This document shows positions 26,814-39,667 of a DNA stretch of 64,000 nt, piece by piece. The first letter of the stretch is position 1, and each line of letters begins with the position of its first letter. The stretch is from Micropterus salmoides. Taxonomy: Eukaryota; Chordata; Actinopteri; Centrarchiformes; Centrarchidae. Location: assembly GCF_014851395.1 (NCBI RefSeq), contig NW_024040817.1, forward strand, positions 16,622,610 to 16,686,609, read 5' to 3'. The notes under the pieces were generated by a model. The model saw nothing but the letters and a program-made list of their open reading frames with translations, was not told the DNA's origin and made no database searches. The position numbers and the translations under genes were made by a program.

Positions 26814-29800
26814 CAATTTTTATTATGAATATATTCATAAAATGGATGCAGAAGAAAAGTACTGCATGTACTGTCTGGAATAGGTGCAGAAGTGCCTGTA
26901 CAGTTTTTGGATAAATCTTACTCAATAAAGTCATGATTTATCAAGTTTACCATTCATATTCTCAGTCAGAAAGGAGGTTTGGTGTGCAGCTAGCAGGGAT
27001 GTACAGACTGCACCCGTTTCACTTCCACTTCTCCTATTTTTCTTTATATCAGTGATTTGGTTTAAAAGTCTGTTCAAATTGTTTGTAAGGTCTCTGAGGG
27101 GCTTCAGCGGTATTCCATCACCATCTCATCTAACCTTTGAGAATTTAAGGGCTGCCACAGAGTGGGATTTTTGAGCACCACCATCGCTTTCTATAATTTA
27201 AATGCAGCAGCTGCAAATTGGATTGATGCAGGATTCACACACGGCACACAGAGTAAACCTTCTGTTCCACTTAGGAGTAGCAGCTGATTCCTGCCAACTA
27301 AAACAGGCACATGTGCTCATTTGCCCTCACTCACCTGCTGCTTACTAAAGCCACATTTTGGCCATGGATGTGGAAAGTAAAGTCACCTGCACAATCAGAC
27401 TGATTGAGGTGTCAGGTGGATTGTGTCTTTTGTGATGCCGGACATGTACACATTAATACAGTGTCTAAATCTGATGTCTGAATGTCTATAATTTCTTACA
27501 TCTGAGGGGTTTTCCCCCCAGTATTGTGGCTTTAAATTATACAAAACACAGAACAATAAAAGCAATAAAAGCCACACTTCTCATCCATTTTCATTGAAAT
27601 ACATGTGAATGGTGATATTGAGAATTTGTTTTCCGGCAATGAGTCATTCACTTGAGCTCTGGCTTTTTTTCTTTTTTTTTGAGTGCATCGCTCTAGCATT
27701 ATCCTATCATCCTGTGTTATATAACGCTGTGCTAGGAGACTACGAAGTGCAGCATAAACGTCAAGTGCCAGCTTCACAGCCAGTAGTAAAACAGGGCTAC
27801 GTGGTACATGTGTTAATCTCATGACAAATGCTTTTTATTTAGATGTTACTAGGTTTATCTCTTAGCATGCTATTATCTTACCCACTATTATTCCTGAATT
27901 TGAATGTTACTGAAACATCACTGTTTTGTTTTGTCGTCCCTTCCTTTTTCTTCTCTTGACCAGGATCCCATCACCAAGTCATAATGTCACCTCTTACTTT
28001 TGAGATTTTATATTGGATTTTTGATCTGCTTTTTATGGTTTTTAAAATGTGACGTATTTTACAGGAGGGAAAGATGTCAAGGTGGAGTTTTACAGCACCA
28101 TTGACCCCTGGTTCGATGGCTCTGTAGTGGATGTGCCTTTTTGCAGAGAGGGACAGAGAGACTGCAATCTGTGTGTGTGTGTGTGTGTGCCTTCTTCATA
28201 TCTCCCTGCTTTTGTGCACCCATACATTTCTGTGTTTGACTGCAAGTGTGTCTGTTTTTGGAAAGTAAGTGTAGATTAGCAGATCAGATTGGATCAAAGG
28301 TTGAAATGTTGTTTCATATTACTGATGTTTAACAAAATGTATGAAGCTGGCTCGTCTAAATTGAGAGATTAAGAGAGAACTAGATAAAGGTAGTGAAGGA
28401 GGCCACAGGAGGGATAAACTGAAGTGCAACTGAGCTTTATTTGGTATCACATTTTGATACATATCATTTACTGAAGGACAAAGCATTTATTAGCATGGTT
28501 AAGCTCAATAACAGCAGTGTCTCATTTTTATATACTTGAAATTTCATCCTGCGATAATAATGCTGACCTCTTGCTCCGACCAGCGTTATAGTGAAAATAT
28601 CTTGCACTCATAAGATTTGTGTTGCGTCCCACAGGATCTCGATCCTGTTGCAGCACAGTAGTCCAGGTGCTGAGCCTTTTAATCACACAGCACTAAATAG
28701 CATTTCATTCAGAGCGGCTGAAACGCCATGAAATATGAATTCATGAAATATTCATTCACAACATACCCAGAAATGTGGTACAATTTTACAGTCAATAACC
28801 TTCGTATTGGGGTAGTGAGCCAAAGCCAGTCGCTTTTTTGGTTGTGTGTGTGTATGCGCGCATGTCTGCACATATGCGTATGTGCCTGTATGCTTCAGAG
28901 TGTGCCCTGTGAAGGGCAGAGCTTCCTTTATCACAGAACTGTAAACAGCATTTCATTTTTCCGTCTTGAATTATTGATTCATGTAATGTTCAGTCCGCAT
29001 GTAGCCATCAGTGTTACTGATATTGAAATACTATACCTGTAGTTCATTTAGTCAAAATCCATTGTAAAAAGAAAAATAGATTGTTTTTCTCATTAGGCCA
29101 CAATAATATATGCCATACATTCCAAATCATATATGGCATTGGCTAACACAGTGACTATTTGAAGAATTACCCTGATTTCTAATAAGACTGATGGTCATTT
29201 CAACCTTTAATAGCAACTTCCCTAACAGTGGGATCTTCTAAATACTAATATGGGGAGGGATTGACTAAGCATTGGTGAACATACAAGATACTGTTTTGGC
29301 CGTCATTGGTCATGAAGTCATTTGAAAGGCTCATCAAGAAGCAGCTCCAGATGGTTTAGAGCTCATTAGACTCTTTGTTTTTACTACAAGCAGAAGAGAC
29401 ATTTTGAAAAGGCTGCTTTAACCTTTCTTAAGTATAGTCTTGGCAAGCTTTTATTGGTTTTACTCCCTTGTTTTGATATATCACAGTGTACTAAGGTAAT
29501 GGTGTGTTCACTGATGTAACATTTGTTTAGTTATTTATTCAGATTTTCTAACATGCTGTTCTCCGATTGGTAGATGAAGCGACAACACAACACCTCAGGG
29601 GAACAAACATTGCAAAAATGCCTTTGAGATGTGGGTGTCCTGTTCTCTCACCTGTACTCTCTGTACAGGCAGGAATCTTTATGAGGATAGGCACATCCTG
29701 AAATTCACTGATGATTATGGAATCACAAGACTATTACAGGATGATGATGAGGCAAAGTACGGGCCTGTAGTTGAGGAGTTTTTACAGCCAACTGGAGTGA

Positions 29801-31001
29801 TGTTTTTCTGCCCCGTGATGTGTCCAGATCAAAGAAAACAGCCCAATTATTATCTGTGATCCTGATGTCCAATTTACCGAGAGTAACAGGTATATGGGAG
29901 TTACACCATCGAGTTTAAAAAACGTTTTTTTTGCACTTTATATAACAAGGGCCAGCAGAGATTTTGTGTTTTAATGAGAACAGAAAATTGATGTCTTTCT
30001 CATACACATCTCCTATCAATTCAATCCTCAAAAGCTCCTCTGCGGCCTGGTTTGGAACCCAAGAGAGGCTGACAAAATGTCAATACTATGAGTGTAATAA
30101 ATGGGATCATTTTAATTCAACAGACACTCCTCACTGATGTCTACAGTGTGAACAAGTCAATTTGAGCCACTCCCTTTAGGTCACATATTCAGACAACCAT
30201 AAGCTAATTAGCCAGACTGGATTTCTCATTTCTTCCCCACACAGCAAACCTGCTTGAGTGTACAGAAGACTATCCACTCAATTCCTCTTCTTCTGTGGCT
30301 ATTATAGATAACTCATATTAGTATTTTTTGCAGTTTAATAAGTTTAATGCATCTTACTTTTGTTTTGGAGACATTGGTAAGGGATACACCTAATGAAAAT
30401 AAAGCACAGCAACAGTCAGACCTTGCAAAAGACAGTTTTTAGCATATGACAAACATCAGAATGCATATGACTATACATTCAGCATTCGATTACTATTAGC
30501 AGCCTAGCCGGAAAATCAATTCCACAATGGTCACAAAAGAGAAACAGCCAATAAGCTTTTTTTCTCCAATCTCATTATCCCCCAAAAGCTATTACCTTAG
30601 TCACTCAGATCTTTAAAGGTAGTGCATTTACACTTCTTTTATCTGTGTTTGTGTGTGTGTGGAGTTTGCATGCACACATGTGTATTCCCAAGGACAATAT
30701 TCTGTGGGCATGATGGAGTATTATAGAGCAGGATGGAATGGGGCTCAATGCGCAATCGCAAACATAATATCGAAGTTGCACACACATACGCATTCACTCA
30801 CACACACACACACACATACGTACGCTTTAAGAAGCCTAATCCCCTTTGTGAATCCGTCAGCCTTGTTGTTACAAACACAATAGGATTATTTGTGTGTGTG
30901 TGTGTGTGAGCGAGCGAGCGAGTGAGCGAGAGAGAGAGATGTGTGTATCCCTGTATGTGATTCTGTGGGAGAGGCTGTCTGTGGATGTGGGATTTTGTGG
31001 C

Positions 31002-31037
<36 letters not shown>

Positions 31038-31124
31038 TGAGAGAGAGAGAGAGTGTACAAGTATAGGAATGTTCCGGCAGTAGGCCTGTTTTCTCTCCAA
31101 AGCAATTTGTTCTCTATTCTTCTG

Positions 31125-31173
<49 letters not shown>

Positions 31174-34100
31174 TGTCTGTGTGTGTTCAGACCACAAGCT
31201 TGCGTGTTAGGCAGGTTGTGATTGGTTGAGTCTGTGGTTCTCATAAAGACGATGTCATGATGGAAATTAATGCAATACATCACAAACGCATGCGCTCGGA
31301 CACGCACACACACACGCACATAGACTAGCACAAAGCACACACCTTTACTTCCTGCCATGGGCCACTCCTGTAAATAATACAGGAAAGCAGGGGCATAAAG
31401 GAGAGAAAGGCTGGGGAAATAGTTGGGTATATTTCCAGAAATATCATACACAAAATTTTAAAGAGAATGGTGACACAGTGGCACCTTTATATAGAATCAA
31501 AGAAGGATCTGTCTAACTTCATGGTCAGACTGAATGTGGGGGAAAAAAAGGGGTGTCGTGAATACTTGCAAACTCGGGGGAACGAGGTATACAGAAAGAG
31601 ATTAATACAAACTTGCTCCAGGCTTTGTGAACTAAGAAGTAGAAGCATTTCAAAAAATTCGCCTGACGCAGCAAACCAACAGCCAATCATCTTCAAGGAA
31701 GACTATTTAGTTGGTAGTGTATTTCAGTTGGATGATGAGCTCTTGTAGCATGACAGTGTTTCACAGCAGGGAAAGATGACCACTGGGTATTTGAGCGAGA
31801 TAACGCTGCATGGTGACCACAAATATTATTGAAATTAAACTCAACATACGTGAGCTGCCAAATATATTCACTTACTCACTTAAGTTAAAAAAATAAATAA
31901 ATGTGAGTTACAGATTCTGGCTCTAACTTCCTTTGAACATGCAGCTGTATAGAAAAAACACAAATGTGAACACCTGATGATAACAAACTTTAAATAAAAA
32001 GAACTTAGTGGTAACCGCTGCTGATACTCCTCCTCAGGTTATTCGGTGCAAGCAAATTAGCAGTGTTTCAACCCTCTGTACTGTATGTTATATCTCTCAT
32101 TTTCTTAGTTTCTGCATGACCAATGTTATGTAAGTTCTTTGTGACAAATATTTTCTTTTTTATCTCTGAGATGTGACGATTGACTTTGTCTCATAACCAA
32201 ATAGTGTTACTAACTGTCACAATATAAACCACCTTGATGCCAGTGTTTTTAGTTGTGATTAAGCTTGCTATTCTATTATACCTACCCTATTGTATGTCAG
32301 AAGTTATTGCTATACAGTGGCTGAGATATCTATGGCTCTATCTAAAATAAACTAGCTTATTAGGTTAGGTCAAGATCCATCCTTAATGATTTGGCCAGAA
32401 ATATTTATTATTTTTCTTTTGTAAAAAAAACCCGTAAAAAGTCCAAAAGTAGCAATGTGTAGACTTCCCCTGCAACTCTCAGCCCCACACCCTCTACTAC
32501 TACATTTACATTACATTTATTCATTTATCCAAAGCGACTTACAATTGCTAAGCATGTCAGAGGTCGCACACCTCTGGAGCAACTAGGGGTTAAGTGTCTT
32601 GCTCAGGGACACATTGGTGGATGTGTCACAATGGGGATTTGAACCCTTGTCTCTCACACCAAAGGCATGTGTGTTAGCCACTGCAACATCACCTCCCCTA
32701 CTAAAGATATAAATATTTAAAAATGGGTCTCACATATGGACTTTTATTCCTAGAAAAATCTTAAAACAGCTGGGAAATGTAGTTATTAGTACATTACTCA
32801 AACAGGAGAAAAGAGTACATTTGTTGGGAACTATTTTCTGCTGCTGATTAAGACAGATTTGGTGCTCTAATGAATATTAACAGCAGCAGGACATTATGTG
32901 GAATTGACTCAAAATAAATAGTGCTCAAGTTAATGAAGAAACACGTCAACCAGACCAACTATTTGGCTTATTGGTGCACTTTAATAGTTTTTGAACAATA
33001 ATAGAGGTCTGTGGCACAGAGGAATAACACTCAGATATTAATGTCTCCTTCTGAAACTGTGCCTTTACAGAAATAGACAAGGAGAGTTGTGGCGACCCTG
33101 GAACTCCCCTCTATGGAATAAGAGAAGGGGACAGCTTCTTAAATGGAGGAATCCTGAGGTTTGAGTGCCAGTTTGGCTTCGAGCTGATTGGAGAGAAAAC
33201 TATCTCCTGCCAAGACAACAATCAGTGGTCAGCAAATATCCCCATATGCATATGTAAGTATTAAAATTATTCAGAGATGATTTTCAGGAATATGGCTGCA
33301 GAGGGGGAAAAACATGGCATGTGCTCTTCTGTGATGTTGATAACATTCAGTCTGACCTGTCACCATGGTGACAGTACAGAGTTTATTATGGCCTGGAGCA
33401 GATGATGACCGATGATGCTGTAGCAATGAATATTTAACAGAAAATTTCTCCTTCTCTCTATTTTTTTTTTCATTTCTCCCCACTGTCTGTTTGTCTGACG
33501 GTCTCTGTCTGCGTTTCTATACTTCTCTTCCTCCCCTAGTCCCCTGCATGTCCAACTTCACAGCTCCCTCCGGAACTGTCCTCTCCCCAGATTACCCAGA
33601 AGGCTATGGGAACAACATGAACTGTGTCTGGCTCATCCAATCAGATCCAGGCTCCAGAATCCACTTGGCATTTAATGACTTTGACCTCGAAGCACCCTAC
33701 GATTCCCTAACTGTGAAAGATGGAGAGACAAATGATGCCACTGTCATTGGGAGGTTCTCTGGAGCTGAGAGTCCTTCCCATCTGACGTCCAATACCAACA
33801 CACTGAGGCTGGAGTTTCAGGCTGATCACTCTATGTCAGGAAGAGGATTTAATATCACATACAGTAGTATGTCATTTTTCTATTTGATTTATTTTCTGCT
33901 TTCCTATTGAAATACAGGGACATACCAATTTATTTTGCTCTGTTGCAAAACAGGGTGAAATGTGGCCACAGTATATTGATAAGTTTGATACATGTCTATG
34001 GCAGGAAAACGAAGAACAGAAGGATCTTATTTATTTTCTTTAGCAGGAGAATAATTCTGAGTCTGAGGGGTTGTTGTTTTGTTTTGAAGCTATAAAACGG

Positions 34101-37100
34101 CACTTCTCATATGACAGTATATGAATTTTATGCATGACTTTCAGCCTAGACCTCTAGCGATGTATTTATCCATCCAGCAGGTGCGACCCCCCTCCCACCT
34201 CCATCCCTAGTTTGGATTTTCATTTTAGTTAGTTAGCTAATGTACTAATAGTTAGATCAGAATGGAGGCTTCAACAACACAAAGACTTGTTCTGGAAAAT
34301 ATAAAAGACAAACTTCATCGATCCAAGAGGGTCATGTGCTCAACACAGCAGCTAAGAATAGAGGTGTAGGTTGCAGAGGAAAGAGGAAGAGGAAAAAAAT
34401 TTTTTGGGCATTGTTTGTTGTCGTACAGAGAGTCATATCCTTTTCATCTCTATGCGTCCAGTACAGAGAGGTCCAGGATGTGTTTAGCCTTGCTTAGCAC
34501 AAAGACTAGAAACGAGTGGAAACAGTTAGCCTAGTTCCGTCAGATGTGAAACAATACACCTTCCAAAAACTTTCAAATTGCCTTTTTTAAACATCATACC
34601 TTGTGTCAAAATAGAAACCAAGACATTAGTGTTTTAGGAGCAGTTAACATCTCAGGAGTTCTGTCTTCATTGTGAAGTTGTCAGCTGTGCAAACTTTTGT
34701 AATTGATCAAAACCCAGGTGAGTCTTAGATGCATTGATGACTAGCTTGCCAGACAACAGGATACAACATGTACAGTAAATAGGAGTTTTGGATTTGTTGG
34801 AAGGCGTATTTGTTCATTTCTGATGGTGGCGAACTGTTTGCCCCGGCTTGCAGTCTTTGAGCTAATTTAAGCTAAACACGTCTCTATACCAGACAAACAG
34901 AAATGGAAATTGATATTGATCTTCTCATCTGACTGTGGGTTTGATGGCAGACATATTACCCAAAATGTTGAAGTGTTCTGTCCGCACATTTCCTCACAGT
35001 GTATCTGCGATTTCAGCTCACACCATTTTATTTTTTGGGTGACTGCATTTGTCATTTTTAAATCTCTTTATCATCTGATTACACTGGATTGCTTCAACTG
35101 GCAAAACACGGGCATATTTAGGTTGGATCTATACAGCCTTCTTAATCTGATGAGCCAGAACATATCTCAAAGCAGACATGCTCACATGACTTTTATCACA
35201 AGTTATATTGCTTAGATCCAACCCACGCACAGTGAAAATATATTGTAGCATGAGAAATGAGCATATGAGCAAAGATATAGAAAGTCAGAGCGGGAATATA
35301 GGACAGACAGATTACAGGAGAAATTTATAGACGTTTTCCTTGCCAGGACTGAACTCTAAAGACGTCACGTTGCAGCCATAGATCTATATGATTAGTTCTC
35401 AGAAATTTCATCAAAATGATGACCAAATGTAGCCTGTGAGTGCTCGTTAAGTATAGGTCTCATATTCTTTAATAACATTTCTTGTGTGTGTGTGTCTCTC
35501 TCTGTGAGCGTCTAGTCTCCAATATATTCCTCCTCATATCTGTGTCTCCTTGTAACTTTTTTAACGCAGCATTTGGCCATAATGAATGCCCAGACCCTGG
35601 CATTCCCATCAACGCTCGCCGCTTTGGAGACAGCTTCCAGCTTGGCAGCTCTATCTCTGTGGTCTGCGAGGATGGTTTTATCAAAACCCAAGGAACCGAG
35701 ACAATCTCCTGTCAGTTAGAAAAAGGAAAAGTCATGTGGAGTGGGCCCATCCCTAAGTGTGAAGGTAAATATTGACGAGATTGCTGATTCAATTAATAAC
35801 TACGGAACAATATCTCATCCAATAAACCATCATTTCTACAGCATAAAGACTTGGGAGGTGGAAATTAGAGGGAAAAATACATGAAGGTGGCCAGTAAACC
35901 CAAATATCCAAGGAAAGAACTACACTGCTGCCACAGATGCCACAGTTAAACATTGTTAGATATAATTATTAAGTATGTTATAAAAGTTAGAAAACACCAT
36001 GACCCCGTCCTTCAAAAGTTAAAGTGAAGTATGTTATTGTTTATATAATTATATCCATTTCACACCATAACACTGCCATTTATCATTCATATACAATAAG
36101 AATAATTATATTAATATTTAGAAATATAATAATTTTTCAAGGTGGCATTAGCGCACAGTGTAATTAAAAGCTTGTATGGAAGAACAGAAACATAGAAATA
36201 TACCTGTTAATCTAAAATGGAATATATAAGTAATTTAGTTCCAACAGGAGATATAATTAATTTCAGATACTTCAGAACATAGAACTGTTGACAGAACTGT
36301 TGATGGTAAAAGGAAAGGCTGTGTTAATTGTGTTCCGGGTCATTTAATGTCTCCAGATCCGTGGTAGCTAATGTATGTCTATAACTTCTTGGATACAAAA
36401 TCCACTCACTTGTATTTAGCAAATTGACTTCAAGCACGAGGTTAAACTCTAAAAAAGATCAAATTCAAAAGAAGAGCAGAACAGAATGGCTCCTGGCTAA
36501 TGTAACCTTCTGATAACGGTTACCATCTGCTTAAAAATTCTCATTTATAGTTATGAATGATGGCAATGAATATGCTGGTTCATGTTCCTTTAATTAATTT
36601 ATATTTGCAATGTAGTTTGCATTTAATGGCATCTTTACAGTATGTTGAGTGCAATTAAATATTTATCTTACTTTAATAATTAAGGATAATACTGAATAAG
36701 ACAGGGAACTGTATAATGATCAGTCTTTTGGTTACAGTATGTTTAATGCTGCCCTATCAATAGTTGTGTTTTAGCTTCTTTCAGCTCATTGTTTTGGGTT
36801 TATGGATTGCCATTTTCAACTTTTTTGATTCACTCTGACTTTCATCAGGGTCATTTCCAGCAGCAGCAGGCAGCTGTTCTCAATGAAAAAGATCATACAA
36901 AAACTCACTGTATGCCACGTGGTCAGCCACAAAAGGCAGACAGACAAAATGAACAACATAGTGGGGCACCTCAACAGACAGCTATTTTCCTCTGGGGTTA
37001 GTGGAGATCAAAACAGAACTTATAGAATAAATATTGGACTGGATCAGGTGGCCAGAAACACAACTCCTGAAGAATTCTAATGTTGCTCCCTGTCTTTTCG

Positions 37101-39633
37101 ATGTGTAAATAGGCAACAGTTTGCTACCATACCATATATCAGTGTTGTGTTTACAACTTGTTGTGTTGCCACCCAAGTGGCCATAAAAGTCAAGCCTAAA
37201 AACCTACATATATATTTAATAAAGAAACTAAATCAAAAGGAATCATATTGTCTTAAGACTGATCACGTGAGGAGGAGGTCTCCAGTAGGACTGTAGCTAG
37301 TTATCCAAAGTAACTGTAAAATCATGGTCTGCTATTGTTTAATTGTGTAATCAGAGTATGCTTCTTGAATTCAGTGGTTCATCAGGAGGTTTACTGTTAC
37401 AGAAAACCAACTTTCAAACAAGAATATTGACTGAATAAAAGTTTTATTCTAGTTTTGATACAAATAAAGGGCACAGCTTCAACGCTTTTATTTCTCTCCT
37501 TTATATCTTCTGTAACTTCACTCTTTTTGCCTCCTCTCCTTCTCCAGCCCCATGTGGAGGCCACTATTCAGCCCCGAATGGAGTGATTCTTTCTCCTGGG
37601 TGGCCTGGTTACTATAAAGATTCCCTCAGCTGTGAGTGGGTGATTGAATCAGAACCTGGACGCTCCATTAAAATCACATTTGACAGGTGGGTGGCATAAT
37701 TCTTTGATTCTGCATATTTTCAAGACTCTCAGGGCTCTGAACGGGCAGAAGTGTGCAGATTCTTCAGAATCACTATCAATTATTTCTGACAAGCAAAGAT
37801 TTACAAGACTTGAAGTTTATGGGGATTCACCAAGAATATAATAATCATCTTTTAAATTTCATAGACCCTATAATTAATAGTGGATTGTACAGTGAGGCCG
37901 GGTTATATTTTGGTTTATGTTATATGTTCTTGGAGCTGTGAACTGGTGATAGAAGCAAGGCTTTTGAGGATCCTATAAAATCATTTTTCATTGGTTTGAG
38001 TTTCTGTTTCAGTTTTATTTCATTGTAAAGTGCATTTAACAATATTGGTAGAGGGCTTAACAGACTGGACCTCTTAAACTTTTTTTCCCCCTGTCTTCCT
38101 GCTGCACGTAAACTTTAACAAAAAAACATATACAGAAAGTATACATTTCAAATAGGATGTAGAGTCAGAAGTTTTTAAGGACCAGTTGGTCATCAAAGTG
38201 ATTCAAGTGACCTTATGAGCTTTCAGTTCAAGCACCTCAAAAGGAATATACTGCTAGAACAACAACATCTTTATGCTTCCTTGACAAGCTCTCACTGTAA
38301 TGTTTGCATATGAAGGCTGCAAACAGATCCAGCATTATGTGAAGAAAGTGTGTGATGTTCTGATATTGTTGTCTCTCAGATTCCAGACAGAGCTGGGTTA
38401 TGATTTTCTGGAGATCCATGATGGGCCAAACCTCCTGTCTCCTCTGGTTGGCTCCTTTAATGGTACCCAGGTGCCCCAGTTCCTGTTCAGCAGCAGCAAC
38501 TTTCTTTATCTGCTGTTTACCACCGATAACAGCCGATCAAATGCTGGCTTCAAAATATTATATGAAAGTAAGTCAGAAACAAATGCATCTGTGAGTTTCT
38601 GATTAGGCAGATCAAACTTAAGATAAACGTCTAGTTTTATGTGTGTTCATACTATTAAGACATCTGATTTTTTTTTTTTTTCCAGGTGTTACAGTGGACA
38701 GCTACTCATGCCTAGACCCTGGTATCCCTGTCAATGGTATTCGCTATGGACAGGATTTCTCCATCGGGTCCACTGTATCATTTGGTTGTGATTCTGGCTA
38801 CAGACTCAGCCATGAGGAGCCGCTAGTATGTGAGAAGAACCACTGGTGGAGCCACCCCTTACCTACATGTGACGGTAAGTACCCTGCTGCAGCCGACCTT
38901 CATAAACATGAGATGGCATGTTTAAATAAGTAATGAAATGTTCAAATTAATCTCCAAACTATTGTATACAGACTTAGATAAGACTGCCATGCCTTTTTAG
39001 ATAATGTATGTTGATAACTTACTAACCTGACAACCTAAACATCATCATCCTCTGCTCTGTATAATTGATCATTAGATGTAAGTTAGTTTTATTTTACTTA
39101 CATTATTATATGATCACTATATTTACCACCAATACATTAAATTCACACAACATTTCACCTGGATGTTGGTGCCGAGACTGTGTGGGATCACATCCTGACA
39201 TGACATGGCAGAAGGTCAACGTGACTGCAGTCCTGCTAATGATGTCACTGAAGATTGAAAAGTGAAGTGGCCACTTCTCAAAAATGAGATTCCTTTTTAC
39301 CAAATAATGCATTTTATAACTTGTTCTTTTTTCAGAGAGACTTAACTTAACTAAACATTTCTGAGACAAAATTAAGAATGTTTAGTTAATAGAAAAGGAT
39401 ACAAAGAAGCAGAGGTGTGTGAAAAAGATCAGCGGTGGCGCCCTCCATCCTTAAATGGGGAGCTGAGTCATATAGAACATGTTGTTCTGCGACAAAACCA
39501 CTGGTTGAATCTCACACGCGCGCACACGCGCGCACGCACACACACCTGGGTGTACGCCGGGGCAATTTGCAGTGAAGGCTGCTGTGACTGATAGGGGATG
39601 ATTTGAGGAGAAGATTAGAGATCTGTGGCTATG

Positions 39634-39667
<34 letters not shown>

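Larger units (their letters stand above)
20149..33070 (+). other. 12.9-kb intron between CUB3 and Sushi3
   Basis: The longest intron in the window; no coding exon is visible. It contains a 949-bp hAT element (21121-22069), an adjacent MITE end (to 23353), several (TG)n tracts (24708-24741, 24850-24884, 25489-25528), a truncated TAGGGTTGGGCAC element ending in a 76-bp (TA)n run (26041-26809), a LINE reverse-transcriptase remnant (about 29640-29960), a microsatellite cluster (30890-31185) and an inverted SINE (32504-32696). Pyrimidine-rich tracts lie at 24950-25270. Confidence 0.8.

Noticed and set aside
28049..28279. Possible extra exon (acceptor-like TTTTACAG, then GGKDVKVEFYSTIDPW)
   Set aside because: It has no CUB or Sushi residues, would break the CUB3-Sushi3 linker conserved in the family, and runs into a TG repeat. 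No evidence that it is spliced.
31467..31748. 93-residue plus-strand frame
   Set aside because: No domain, no splice context and no resemblance to known repeats or proteins; position in a long intron makes a chance frame most likely.
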